From the NCBI GenBank assembly GCA_964470865.1, contig CAYYFR010000002.1:1-64000 (forward strand): 64,000 nucleotides of DNA, given 5' to 3'. The first letter of the stretch is position 1, and every line of letters starts with the position of its first letter. Position numbers and translations under genes: made by a program. The stretch is from JAEUOS01 sp964470865. Its GTDB lineage: Bacteria; Pseudomonadota; Gammaproteobacteria; Burkholderiales; JAEUOS01. Under the pieces are notes generated by a model. That model was not told the DNA's origin, did not search any database, and saw only the letters and a program-made list of their open reading frames with translations. Positions 51,699-61,129 of the stretch are shown here, in pieces.

Positions 51699-52444
51699 TG
51701 TCTGAGGAAACCTTCGAGTATGCGGTGTACCCGCCCCATCGCGCCCTGCATGACCGCGCCCAACTGTTCCAGCGCAATCGCCTGCGCGCTGGCGCCCTTG
51801 CCTGCCGCATGGTTGACCACTACCGACAGACAGGCATAGTCGAGCCCGAGTTCGCGCGCCAGCGCGGCCTCGGGCATGCCGGTCATGCCGACCAGGTCGC
51901 AGCCGTCGCGCTCCATGCGGCGAATTTCGGCCGCCGATTCCAGGCGTGGCCCCTGCGTGGCCCCATACACGCCGCCATCGTGCACTGTCGCGCCCACCCG
52001 CCGCGCAGCGTCCAGGATGCGCTGACGCAGCCTTGCCGCATAGGGCCAGGTGAAATCGATGTGCGATACGGCGGTGCCGATGCTCGATTCCGGCCCCTCA
52101 AAAAACGTGTGCTGCCGTCCATGCGTGTAGTCGATGATCTGATCCGGCACCACCAGCGCGCCGGGGCCGAAATCCTCGCGAATGCCGCCCACCGAGGTCA
52201 CCGCGAACACGCCATCGACGCCAGCCTCGCGCACCGCCCACAGGTTGGCGCGATAGTTGATCTGGTGCGGCGGAATGGTGTGGCCGTGGCCGTGGCGCGG
52301 CAGGAACACCACTTCATGATCGCCCAAAAGCCCGAAGGTGAGCGCCCCCGACGGCTCGCCGTACGGCGTGCGCACCACTTCGCTATGCCTCACTACCAGC
52401 GTCGCCAGGCTGGTCAGCCCGCTGCCGCCGAACACGGCGTACAT
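51695..52444 (-). CDS. S-methyl-5'-thioinosine/methylthioadenosine phosphorylase (PNP family 2)
   Basis: A 249-residue phosphorylase: MYAVFGGSGLTSLATLVVRH, FLPRHGHGHTIPPHQINYRA (phosphate and ribose contacts), VYGATQGPRLESAAEI and DLVGMTGMPEAALARELGL. The base-recognition segment reads VVNHAAGKG; an Asn rather than Asp at this site favours 6-oxopurines, so the enzyme probably cleaves methylthioinosine to hypoxanthine, as in the Pseudomonas type. The next gene upstream encodes hypoxanthine phosphoribosyltransferase, which would reuse that product. ATG overlaps the hpt stop (ATGA). Confidence 0.85.
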   Translation of the reverse strand: MYAVFGGSGLTSLATLVVRHSEVVRTPYGEPSGALTFGLLGDHEVVFLPRHGHGHTIPPHQINYRANLWAVREAGVDGVFAVTSVGGIREDFGPGALVVPDQIIDYTHGRQHTFFEGPESSIGTAVSHIDFTWPYAARLRQRILDAARRVGATVHDGGVYGATQGPRLESAAEIRRMERDGCDLVGMTGMPEAALARELGLDYACLSVVVNHAAGKGASAQAIALEQLGAVMQGAMGRVHRILEGFLRQ

Positions 52445-52989
52445 CACATGCCTTTCACGGCGTGCACCGCCGGCAGGTTGCGCCACAGGCCGGAGACATC
52501 CATGCCGTAGCCGAACACATAGCGATCCGGCACGCTGATGCCGACAAAATCGGCAGCGATCGGCTTGGCCTTGGCAATCCGCTTCTCGCAGAACACCGCG
52601 CAATAAAAGCGCGCTGCCCCCATTGCCAGCACGCGGCGCCGGACCTCGGCCATGGTCTCGCCTTCATCCAGGATGTCGTCCAACACCAGCACGGTACGCC
52701 CTTCCACCTGGCGCGAAGGCTCGACCTTCCAGCGCAGTTCGCCGCCGTGTGTCTTGTCGCCATAGCGCGAGACGTGGATGTAGTCGAACTCCAGCGGAAA
52801 GCCCAGTTGCGTCAGCAGATGCCCGGCGAACACCGTCGCACCGCCCATGACGGCCAATACCAACGGGCCTGAATTGCCTATCGCAGCGGTGATTTCACCG
52901 GCCATGCGCGTGGTGGCGGCAGTACATGCGGCAGCGCTGACCAGAATGTCGGAATCGGCCAGGAGGCTGGCGGCCTCGGCGTTATCCAT
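52444..52989 (-). CDS. hpt: hypoxanthine-guanine phosphoribosyltransferase family protein
   Basis: A 181-residue type I phosphoribosyltransferase. The PRPP site is VLVLDDILDEGETMAEVRRR, VMGGATVFAGHLL forms the first loop, and VGISVPDRYVFGYGMD is the purine-binding region of HGPRTs. It converts hypoxanthine (and guanine) to nucleotides. The ATG at 52989 lies eight bases inside the end of galU; the longer frame is unsupported. It forms a salvage pair with the following phosphorylase. Confidence 0.9.
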   Translation of the reverse strand: MDNAEAASLLADSDILVSAAACTAATTRMAGEITAAIGNSGPLVLAVMGGATVFAGHLLTQLGFPLEFDYIHVSRYGDKTHGGELRWKVEPSRQVEGRTVLVLDDILDEGETMAEVRRRVLAMGAARFYCAVFCEKRIAKAKPIAADFVGISVPDRYVFGYGMDVSGLWRNLPAVHAVKGM

Positions 52990-53860
52990 GCGCGGCTCCG
53001 GTCTGCTTGAGGTAAGCGTCGAATTCGGCACCGATCTCGTGATGCTTGCGACCAAGATCGACCGCCGCCTTCATGTAGCCCAGCTTCGAGCCACAGTCAT
53101 AACGGGTGCCGGCGAAACGATGGGCGAACACCGGTTCCTCGCCAAGCAAGGCGCTGATCGCATCGGTGAGTTGCAACTCGCCTCCGGCGCCCGGCACCAC
53201 CTGCTCGATCAATTCGAAAATACGCGGCGACAGGATGTAGCGCCCCACCACCGCAAGGGTCGAGGGCGCCGCTTCCGGCGCCGGCTTCTCGACAATACCG
53301 GTCACGCGCTCGGTGCGCTCGTCGACCGGCTGGGTACTGACGATGCCGTACTGGTGCGTTCGTTCGCGCAGCACATCCTCCACCCCCAGCACGCTGCCGT
53401 TATGGCGGTGCGCGCAATCGACCATCTGCTTGAGTGCGCCGGGTTTGCCGTCGATCAGGTCGTCGGCCAAAATCACCGCGAACGGCTCATCGGCAACCAC
53501 GTCACGCGCGCAACCGACGGCATGCCCCAGGCCCAGCGGTTCGGCCTGGCGAATATAGACGCAGGAAATACCCTTGGGCAACACGCTCCGTACCACTTCC
53601 AGCAGGTCATTCTTGTGCTTGGCCGCCAGTTCGGTCTCCAGCTCATACGCCTTGTCGAAATGGTCTTCGATGGCGCGTTTTGTACGCCCGGTGACGAAGA
53701 TCATGTCAGTGAGGCCGGCCTCGATGGCCTCTTCGACGGCGAACTGGATCAGCGGCTTGTCAACGATCGGCAACATCTCCTTGGGCGTGGCCTTGGTGGC
53801 CGGCAGGAAGCGGGTGCCGAGGCCCGCGACCGGGAAAATCGCCTTGCGGATTTTTTTCAT
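52982..53860 (-). CDS. galU: UTP-glucose-1-phosphate uridylyltransferase
   Basis: A 292-residue nucleotidyltransferase making UDP-glucose. The nucleotide loop is KAIFPVAGLGTRFLPATKAT followed by PKEMLPIVDKPLIQF; EPFAVILADDLIDG and GGELQLTDAISALL are family hallmarks. It supplies cell-envelope glycans. ATG overlaps the ligA stop (ATGA). Confidence 0.95.
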   Translation of the reverse strand: MKKIRKAIFPVAGLGTRFLPATKATPKEMLPIVDKPLIQFAVEEAIEAGLTDMIFVTGRTKRAIEDHFDKAYELETELAAKHKNDLLEVVRSVLPKGISCVYIRQAEPLGLGHAVGCARDVVADEPFAVILADDLIDGKPGALKQMVDCAHRHNGSVLGVEDVLRERTHQYGIVSTQPVDERTERVTGIVEKPAPEAAPSTLAVVGRYILSPRIFELIEQVVPGAGGELQLTDAISALLGEEPVFAHRFAGTRYDCGSKLGYMKAAVDLGRKHHEIGAEFDAYLKQTGAAHG

Positions 53861-55899
53861 GTTGGTTCCAGTAGGTTCTTCAATCCAGCTTCGTCGAGCA
53901 CCGTCACGCCGAGATCCTGCGCACGCAAAAGCTTGCTGCCGGCCTCTGCGCCGGCGACGACATAGTCGGTCTTCTTAGACACCGACCCTGCTACCTTGGC
54001 CCCCCTTGCTTCAAGTTGCGCCTTGGCATCCTCGCGGCTCATGTTCGGCAGTGTACCGGTCAAGACGAAGGTCTTGCCCGCCAGAGCGCCTGTCGCGCCG
54101 GTTTGGGGCGCGCCTTCTTCCCAATGCACCCCTGCGGCGCGCAGTTGCAGAACGACTTCGCGATTGTGCGGCTGGCGAAAGAATCGCACTACCGATGCAG
54201 CCACTACCGGGCCCACATCGTTGACCTCGGCCAACTGTGCCTCATCGGCAGTGATCAACGCATCGAGGTTGCCGAAGTGGCGCGCCAGATCGCGCGCGGT
54301 GGCTTCGCCGACCTGGCGGATGCCGAGCGCGAAAACGAAGCGGGACAGGCTCGTCGCCTTGGATTTCCCGATGGCATCCAGCACGTTTTGCGCCGACTTG
54401 TCGGCCATGCGCTCCAGCGCCACCAGGCTTGCGAGGTCGAGGTGATACAGGTTGGCCGCTGTGCGCACCACATCGGCATCGACAAGTTGCTCGACCAGCT
54501 TGTCGCCAAGCCCTTCGATATCCATTGCCCGCCGCTGCGCGAAATGCAGCAAGGCCTGTTTGCGCTGGGCCGCGCAATACAGGCCGCCTGTGCAGCGCGC
54601 GATGGCCTCGCCCTCCTCGCGCACCACCTCGGACTGGCATACCGGGCAGTGCGTGGGCATGCGGAAGTAGTCGACTACCTCGCGCGGCCCGGCTTGCGCC
54701 ACCATCATCACCTCGGGAATCACGTCGCCGGCGCGGCGCACGATCACCAGATCGCGCCGCCACACATCCTTGCGCCGCACTTCGTCCTCGTTGTGCAGGG
54801 TCGCGTTGGTCACGGTGACGCCGCCCACGAACACCGGCTTCAGGCGCGCCACCGGCGTGATGGCGCCGGTGCGCCCGACCTGCACCTCGATATCCTCGAC
54901 CTGCGTCTGCTCCTCCTGCGCGGGAAACTTGTGGGCGATGGCAAAGCGCGGTGCCCGCGACACATAACCCAATGCGCGCTGCCAGGCAAGGCGATTGACC
55001 TTGTAGACGACGCCGTCAATATCATAAGGCAGGGCATCACGGCGCGCGCCCACCGAGGCATAGAAAGCGGCCAGGCCGGCCGCACCGCTGACCAATGCAC
55101 GCTCGTCGCACACCGGCAATCCGAAGTCGGCGAACCAGTCAAGCAAGTGCGCATGCGTGGCAGGCGATTCCATCCCTTCGATGGCGCCCACCCCATAGGC
55201 GAAAAAGCGCAATGGCCGGTGCGCGGTAATGCGCGAATCGAGTTGCCGCAGGCTGCCGGCCGCAGCGTTGCGCGGATTGACGAACTCCTTCTCGCCTGCC
55301 TGCGCCTGGCGGCGATTCAGTGCAACGAAGTCATGCTTGAACAACAGCACTTCACCACGCACTTCCATCAAGCGTGGCAGCGAGGTGCCGGCCAGGCGCA
55401 AGGGAATCGTCCGGATGGTGCGCACGTTGGCCGTGACATCCTCGCCGGTTGCACCGTCGCCGCGGGTAGCCGCCTGCACCAGCACTCCCTCCTCGTAGGT
55501 CAGGCTCATGGCCAGCCCATCGAACTTGAGTTCGACGGCATACTCGACCATGTCCACATCGAGGCTTTCACGCACCCGTTTGTCGAAGGCTTCGAGCTCG
55601 GACTGATCGAACGCATTGTTCAGGGAAAGCATCGGTTGTCGATGTTTCCACTCGGCAAAGCCGTTCTGCGGCGCGCCCCCTACGCGCTGGGTGGGCGAAT
55701 CCGGCACCCGCAATTCGGCGTGGGCCGCCTCCAGGGCCTGCAACTCGCGGAACAGGCGGTCGTACTCGGCATCCGCCACGCTGGGGGCATCCAGACCGTA
55801 ATATTCATGCCCATAGCGTTGCAGAAAACCGCGCAACTCCGCGGCACGGATTGCCGCCGCCTCAAGCCCTGGCGCGCCTGGCGCAGCCCCTGCGCTCAT
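53857..55899 (-). CDS. ligA: NAD+-dependent DNA ligase LigA
   Basis: A 680-residue ligase. Domain Ia has HxYY-like HEYYGLDAPSVADAEYD, the adenylation lysine is in VELKFDGLAMSL, then the OB domain, the zinc finger (HCPVCQSEV...CTGGLYCAAQ), helix-hairpin-helix repeats and a C-terminal BRCT domain (GKTFVLTGTLPNMSREDAKA). All domains are complete. Its ATG overlaps the zipA stop (ATGA). Confidence 0.96.
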   Translation of the reverse strand: MSAGAAPGAPGLEAAAIRAAELRGFLQRYGHEYYGLDAPSVADAEYDRLFRELQALEAAHAELRVPDSPTQRVGGAPQNGFAEWKHRQPMLSLNNAFDQSELEAFDKRVRESLDVDMVEYAVELKFDGLAMSLTYEEGVLVQAATRGDGATGEDVTANVRTIRTIPLRLAGTSLPRLMEVRGEVLLFKHDFVALNRRQAQAGEKEFVNPRNAAAGSLRQLDSRITAHRPLRFFAYGVGAIEGMESPATHAHLLDWFADFGLPVCDERALVSGAAGLAAFYASVGARRDALPYDIDGVVYKVNRLAWQRALGYVSRAPRFAIAHKFPAQEEQTQVEDIEVQVGRTGAITPVARLKPVFVGGVTVTNATLHNEDEVRRKDVWRRDLVIVRRAGDVIPEVMMVAQAGPREVVDYFRMPTHCPVCQSEVVREEGEAIARCTGGLYCAAQRKQALLHFAQRRAMDIEGLGDKLVEQLVDADVVRTAANLYHLDLASLVALERMADKSAQNVLDAIGKSKATSLSRFVFALGIRQVGEATARDLARHFGNLDALITADEAQLAEVNDVGPVVAASVVRFFRQPHNREVVLQLRAAGVHWEEGAPQTGATGALAGKTFVLTGTLPNMSREDAKAQLEARGAKVAGSVSKKTDYVVAGAEAGSKLLRAQDLGVTVLDEAGLKNLLEPT

Positions 55900-56966
55900 G
55901 CAAACAGACGCAGCGCCAGCGGACCTCCGGATGGCAGGCCCGCCGCTTCCATGCGCCCCTGGACGGCGGCGACCTCCTGGCCGATACGGGTAAGCATCCC
56001 ATCATCCAGCACGCGCTGGTTGTCGTCGACGATCTTCGCCTCCAGACCCTTGGCCAGGGTGCGCGCGCAATGCGCCATCAGGCCAAAAGCGGAAGCGTCA
56101 CGCGGTACACGCGGCACATCGAGCATCAGGGACACGGCTGCGGGCGCGCTCTGGCGCAGGGTCAACAATTCAAGCCCGTTGTCGTCACGGCGTCGGAATA
56201 CCGCATCGTCTTCGCGCTTGAAGCCGTTGGCCTCGGCCAGGCCGCGAAACTTGGTTTCGGCAAAGGTGCTCGTAGCCACCAGGCTGATGCCGATTTGCAC
56301 ATCGACCTCGGCGCAGAAGGCATCGAGTTCGGCGGCATTGGTAAGCGGGTTCTGCGAGCCTGTCCACGCCACCTGCGCGCCGCATTGCTCTGCCAATGTT
56401 TCAATCGAGCGTTGGAATCCGGAAAGGTCGGCCTCGCGAATCGGCCCGCTGCGATCGGTCAATTGCAGACCGACCCGCGCTTTCGAATACAGGGTGTCGC
56501 CGACCAGCGCTTCCCAGGCCTGCGCCTCGCGCTTGTAGCCGTCGCATCCCGCCATCCGCGCCAGGCCCATCCCGGCCACCAACTCGGCCACCGCCTGGGC
56601 GGCCCGCGGCGTATCGAATTCAAGTTCGGCGATGACATCGATGCGCGGATCGAGTTCCGCCATCGCATTGGGCATGCCGCTTGGGCGCGGGGCTGAGCGT
56701 GGTGCGGGCGCGGCAACCGCATCAGGCACAGTCTCGCTTACGGCGTCCCAATGCGGATCGACGCGCGCTTGGGCCTGGTCGGGAGGTGCCGGTGCCGGTT
56801 CGGCATCCGCCGCCACGCCGCGCCCGCTCAACAGGACATCCTCGTGGCCCGAAACGAAACCGCGCGCTGCCTTGCGGTATTTGCGCTCCTGCCATTTGTT
56901 GAAGCCGATCACGCCTACGATCACGGCCACGCCCAGAGCCAGCAAGCCCATCTGCAATTCGCTCAA
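55896..56966 (-). CDS. zipA: cell division protein ZipA
   Basis: A 356-residue FtsZ anchor. The N-terminal membrane helix is MGLLALGVAVIVGVIGFNKW, followed by a Pro/Ala-rich flexible linker, then the C-terminal FtsZ-binding domain (about residues 190-350) with GLQLTDRSGPIREADLSGFQ and FGLMAHCARTLAKGLEAKIV. I start at TTG 56966 (product MSELQMGLLALG), with AAGGGGGG upstream; the first ATG is five codons later. It sits between smc and ligA, a conserved betaproteobacterial order. Confidence 0.88.
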   Translation of the reverse strand: MSELQMGLLALGVAVIVGVIGFNKWQERKYRKAARGFVSGHEDVLLSGRGVAADAEPAPAPPDQAQARVDPHWDAVSETVPDAVAAPAPRSAPRPSGMPNAMAELDPRIDVIAELEFDTPRAAQAVAELVAGMGLARMAGCDGYKREAQAWEALVGDTLYSKARVGLQLTDRSGPIREADLSGFQRSIETLAEQCGAQVAWTGSQNPLTNAAELDAFCAEVDVQIGISLVATSTFAETKFRGLAEANGFKREDDAVFRRRDDNGLELLTLRQSAPAAVSLMLDVPRVPRDASAFGLMAHCARTLAKGLEAKIVDDNQRVLDDGMLTRIGQEVAAVQGRMEAAGLPSGGPLALRLFA

Positions 56967-57036
56967 CGCATCCCCCCTTGATCGCGCACGCCAACCACCC
57001 TGCGGATGCGGCGAATATCCGCCAGCAGCATGCCGG

Positions 57037-60000
57037 CTATACCGCCACCGGCTCGCGCAAGCGCGCCGCCTGGTCCATGTCGACCGCAACGATACGCGAC
57101 ACGCCCAGTTCCTGCATGGTCACACCGATCAACTGGTGCGCCATTTCCATGGTGATCTTGTTGTGGCTGATGAACACGAACTGGGTGTCCTCGGACATCT
57201 TCTTGACCAACTGGCAGAAGCGCTCGGTGTTGGGGTCGTCGAGTGGCGCATCGACTTCGTCCAACAGACAGAAAGGCGCCGGATTGAGACGGAACATCGC
57301 AAACACGAGCGAGGTCGCGGTGAGCGCTTTTTCCCCACCCGAGAGCAGGTGAATCGAGGCATTTTTCTTGCCCGGCGGTTGCGCCATCACCTGCACGCCG
57401 GCATCGAGAATCTCGTCGCCGGTCATGATGAGCCTGGCCTCGCCGCCACCGAACAGGGCCGGGAACAGCTCGCCGAAATGGCGATTGACCTCATCGAAGG
57501 TCGCCTTGAGCAATTCGCGTGTCTCGCGATCGATCTTGCGAATCGCATCTTCGAGTGTCGCCACCGCTTCCATCAGGTCATTGAACTGGCCGTCGAGGAA
57601 ACCCTTGCGCTCGGTGGCGGCTGCCAGTTCGTCGAGCGCCGCCAGGTTGACCGCGCCCAGGGCCGCGATTTCCTGCGCCAGGCGCTGCAAGTCAGTAGAC
57701 AGTGCGCCGGCGCGGACGCCGCCAAGCCTGGGCAGTAGCGCAGCCTCGTTCGCCTGCGCCTCCACCAGCAACTGCATGTTCTGTTCCTGCGCCAGGCGTG
57801 CGGCCTGTTCCTTCAGACGCAGGTCGCCGACCCGGTTGCGCAAGGGTTCGAGTTTCTGCTCCGACTTCAGGCGCGCTTCATCCATGCCGCGCAACTGCGT
57901 GGTCAGGCCGTCGAGTTCGGTTCGTACCCGCGCCAAAGCCTGCTCGCGCATGAGCCGCAGGTCGAGCGCCGCCTGCAGGCCGTTTTGCACCACGGCGTCG
58001 TCAAGCGCTTCCAGTTCCGCACGAGTATCCACCGATTGCTGCAGCAGGCGTTCGATTTGCGCGGCTATGCCGCGCGCATTGTTTTCCAGTTCGACAATCT
58101 TGGCACGGCACTGGCGGGCGTGGAACTCCGCTTCCTGCGCCGACCGCTCGGACTGACGCACCGTCTCACGCTCGGCACCAAGACGCGATTCCGCAGTCTC
58201 GGCGTCGCCACGGGCGACTTCAAGCGCCTCCTGCGCGATCGCAACGGCTTCATCAAGCTGTGTGAATTTCTCGCCGGCTTCAGCCAGCCGATCGCTTTCG
58301 ATCTTTTCACTGGTCGCGATTTCCGCCAGCGCCGCGGCAATCCGCCCGGCGGTCTCAAGGTAGCGCGCCAGGGCCTCTTCGTCCTTGACCACATCCAGTT
58401 GCAACTCATGCAGGCGCTGCCTTGCGGACTGCGCTGCCGGCCGCATTTCGGCCAATTGCGAAGTCAAGCGTGTGAGAACGCTCTCGCTACGCGCCACATT
58501 GGCCCTAGCTTCGTCCAGATGCAGGTGCTTGGCCTTGATTGCCAGCCCAAGGTTGTCGATCTCGTGGGCCCTGGCAAGCATGCCGGCCTGCTCGGAATCG
58601 GCAGCATGAAAGGTGACGGTCTGGCGCCCGATCATGTGCCCGGCCGGTGTTACGAACACCGCACCAGGCGGCAGGCTCGCCCGCCCGGCGAATGCGGCTT
58701 CAACCGAAGCGCTGGTATAGCAGCCGCCCAGCCACTCCGATAGCAGACCACGCAGGTTGGCGTCATCAATCCGTAATTGCTTGATCAGGGGCTGCAGTTG
58801 CGGCGCAATAACCTGCGCCGACTCAAACACTTCGACGGTGACAAAAGCCAGCTTGGCCGGCGGCGGGTCATTGAAAAACGCCTTGACCCAGTCGAGATTG
58901 CGAATTTCCAGTGACGACAGGCGCTCGCGCAGTACCGCTTCGATCGCGGTCTCCCAACCGGGTTCGACATGCAGGCGCTGCCACAGGCGCGGCAATTGCG
59001 CCAGCTCATGGCGCTCCAGCCACGGCTGCAGCTTGCCGCTCTTCTGCACTTTTTCCTGCAGTTCCTTTTGCGCACTGATGCGCGCCTCCAGTTCGTGCGT
59101 AGCGCGGCTTTGCTGCTGCAACTGCGACTGCGCGCTGTCGCGGGCGGCAGTGGTTGCGGGCAGCGCTTCCTCGAGCGCGGCCAACTGCTCCTCGCGCTCT
59201 AAGAGCTCGGCTTGGCGCCGCGTGAGTTCGTAGCGCTTGCGGGCAATCGCCTGCTCGTCCGGCTGATTAAGCCCGTTCTGTTCCATGCGCAGGCGGTCGC
59301 GCCGCCCGATCAGCGCTTCAAGTGCGCGCTGGGCGTTGCTCTGGTGCACTCCCTCCACCTGCAACTGCTGCTCGGTCTGCATCACCGTCGAGCGCGCCCC
59401 ACTGAGCGTCTCCTGGGCGCTGCGTGCGGCGACCTCTACCTCCGGCAGGCGCGCCGCATGCTCGGTGGCGATCTCGGCACCTTCCTCGGCGCGCAATGCG
59501 CTGGCCTCGGCTTCGGTAGTCCAGTGAACGATATCGGCCTGGCCCTGGGTTTGCTGTTGCGACCAGGTCTCCTGCTGTGCCGCGAGCTGGTTCAACTGGC
59601 CCGACAAACGGGTACGGGCATCGACAATCGAACGAATTTCGGCTTCCAGCCGGCTGACTTCGGCATTCGCGTCATACAGCTCACCTTGCGAGGCGTGCAT
59701 GCGGTCGCCAGCGGTGTAGTGCGCGGCGCGCATTTCCTCGACCTGCCTCTCGAAACTGCGCAGCGCCGCCGTTTCGGCCTCGAGTTCATTGATGGAGCGC
59801 TCGATGTCGCGCGCGTGGCGTTCGCGTTCTGCCGCCGCTTCGTCGCGCCTGAGCATCCACAGCAGGTGCTGCTTCTCGGTCTGCTCGGTGGTGAGAGACC
59901 GATAGGTTTGCGCCACCGCAGCCTGGTCGCCGAGTTTGGCAAGTTGGGTCTCGAGTTCACGGCGGATATCTTCAAGCCGCGTAAGATTTTCACGGCTTGA

Positions 60001-60564
60001 AGACAGGCGCGATTCGGTTTCACGGCGCCGTTCCTTGTATTTCGAGATGCCAGCGGCCTCTTCGAGAAACACCCGCAACTCGTCGGGCTTGGCCTCGATC
60101 ACGCGCGAGATCATGCCCTGCTCGATGATCGCGTAGGCGCGCGCACCCAGCCCGGTGCCAAGGAAAATATCCTGGATATCGCGGCGGCGCACCAGCTGGT
60201 TGTTGATGAAGTAACTCGATTCACCCTGGCGCGTGAGAATGCGCTTGACGGCGATCTCGCTGTACTGGCCCCATTGGCCCATGCCGGCGTGCGGCGCTGC
60301 GCCGGTATTGTCAAACACCAGTTCCACGCTGGCCCGTGCCACCGGCTTTCTTTGTGCAGAGCCGTTGAAAATCACGTCCTGCATCGACTCGCCGCGCAAG
60401 GCCGAAGCCCTGGATTCGCCCAGCACCCAGCGTACCGCATCGATGATGTTCGATTTGCCGCAGCCATTGGGCCCGACAATGCCGACCAATTGGCCCGGAA
60501 CTGCAACAGTGGTGGCTTCGACAAACGACTTGAAGCCGGCAAGCTTGATGGAGGTCAATCGCAC
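57037..60564 (-). CDS. smc: chromosome segregation ATPase SMC
   Basis: A 1175-residue SMC protein. Walker A is GIVGPNGCGKSNIIDAVRWV near the start, long heptad coiled coils surround a hinge (about residues 500-650), the signature motif is LLSGGEKALTATSLVFAMFR and Walker B is CLLDEVDAPLDDPNTERF near the end. It compacts and segregates the chromosome. The start is a GTG at 60564 (VRLTSIKLAGFKSF), which is where SMC proteins begin; the longer open frame crosses the opposite queF promoter. Confidence 0.95.
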   Translation of the reverse strand: MRLTSIKLAGFKSFVEATTVAVPGQLVGIVGPNGCGKSNIIDAVRWVLGESRASALRGESMQDVIFNGSAQRKPVARASVELVFDNTGAAPHAGMGQWGQYSEIAVKRILTRQGESSYFINNQLVRRRDIQDIFLGTGLGARAYAIIEQGMISRVIEAKPDELRVFLEEAAGISKYKERRRETESRLSSSRENLTRLEDIRRELETQLAKLGDQAAVAQTYRSLTTEQTEKQHLLWMLRRDEAAAERERHARDIERSINELEAETAALRSFERQVEEMRAAHYTAGDRMHASQGELYDANAEVSRLEAEIRSIVDARTRLSGQLNQLAAQQETWSQQQTQGQADIVHWTTEAEASALRAEEGAEIATEHAARLPEVEVAARSAQETLSGARSTVMQTEQQLQVEGVHQSNAQRALEALIGRRDRLRMEQNGLNQPDEQAIARKRYELTRRQAELLEREEQLAALEEALPATTAARDSAQSQLQQQSRATHELEARISAQKELQEKVQKSGKLQPWLERHELAQLPRLWQRLHVEPGWETAIEAVLRERLSSLEIRNLDWVKAFFNDPPPAKLAFVTVEVFESAQVIAPQLQPLIKQLRIDDANLRGLLSEWLGGCYTSASVEAAFAGRASLPPGAVFVTPAGHMIGRQTVTFHAADSEQAGMLARAHEIDNLGLAIKAKHLHLDEARANVARSESVLTRLTSQLAEMRPAAQSARQRLHELQLDVVKDEEALARYLETAGRIAAALAEIATSEKIESDRLAEAGEKFTQLDEAVAIAQEALEVARGDAETAESRLGAERETVRQSERSAQEAEFHARQCRAKIVELENNARGIAAQIERLLQQSVDTRAELEALDDAVVQNGLQAALDLRLMREQALARVRTELDGLTTQLRGMDEARLKSEQKLEPLRNRVGDLRLKEQAARLAQEQNMQLLVEAQANEAALLPRLGGVRAGALSTDLQRLAQEIAALGAVNLAALDELAAATERKGFLDGQFNDLMEAVATLEDAIRKIDRETRELLKATFDEVNRHFGELFPALFGGGEARLIMTGDEILDAGVQVMAQPPGKKNASIHLLSGGEKALTATSLVFAMFRLNPAPFCLLDEVDAPLDDPNTERFCQLVKKMSEDTQFVFISHNKITMEMAHQLIGVTMQELGVSRIVAVDMDQAARLREPVAV

Positions 60565-60610
60565 GATTTTTGGTTTTTGCAGGTGAGTCGCAATGCCGCG
60601 GCCGATGCCT

Positions 60611-60639
60611 TTGGCTAGCGTGATATCACCTCTTATAAT
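60611..60639 (+). promoter_or_regulatory. sigma-70 promoter of queF
   Basis: TTGGCT (60611-60616), 17 bp spacer, TATAAT (60634-60639). Transcription from about 60646 leaves a 37-base leader before the queF ATG at 60683. Confidence 0.65.
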
Positions 60640-60682
60640 AACACCCTGTCCCACCCGATTTTGTCTTGACAAAGCGCCTCCA

Positions 60683-61102
60683 ATGCCATCGAAACCAAGC
60701 AGGAATCTCGATACCTTTCCGAATCCTTCGCCTGGCCGCGATTACCAGATTCACATGCAGTTGCCGGAGTTCACCTGCCTGTGCCCGCTGACCGGCCAGC
60801 CCGATTTCGCCACCCTGCTGCTCGATTACGTGCCGGATCGCAAATGCGTCGAGCTCAAGAGCCTCAAGCTGTATGCCTGGAGCTTTCGCGACGAAGGCGC
60901 GTTTCACGAAAAAGTGAGCAACATGATTCTGGACGACATCGTCGCCGCCACTTCCCCGCGCTTTGCGCGCCTCACCACCAAGTGGTATGTGCGTGGCGGC
61001 ATTTTCACCAATGTGGTCGTCGAGCATCGCAAGAAGGGTTGGAAGCCGGCGCCCCGCGTCGACCTCACCCAGTTCGCGTCCGAATCGGCAATCCGCGGTT
61101 AG
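60683..61102 (+). CDS. queF: NADPH-dependent preQ0 reductase QueF
   Basis: A 139-residue single-domain (type I) QueF that reduces 7-cyano-7-deazaguanine to preQ1 for queuosine in tRNA. The catalytic Cys is in FTCLCPLTGQPDFATL, the QueF NADPH motif is ELKSLKLYAWSFRDEGAFHE, and RYTTKWYVRGG-like TTKWYVRGGIFTNV follows. Length fits the short, unduplicated type. The ATG at 60683 is chosen because upstream codons lie in the promoter. Confidence 0.94.
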   Translation: MPSKPSRNLDTFPNPSPGRDYQIHMQLPEFTCLCPLTGQPDFATLLLDYVPDRKCVELKSLKLYAWSFRDEGAFHEKVSNMILDDIVAATSPRFARLTTKWYVRGGIFTNVVVEHRKKGWKPAPRVDLTQFASESAIRG

Positions 61103-61129
61103 AGCCCGTTCAAGCAGTCGTCCGCCGAT

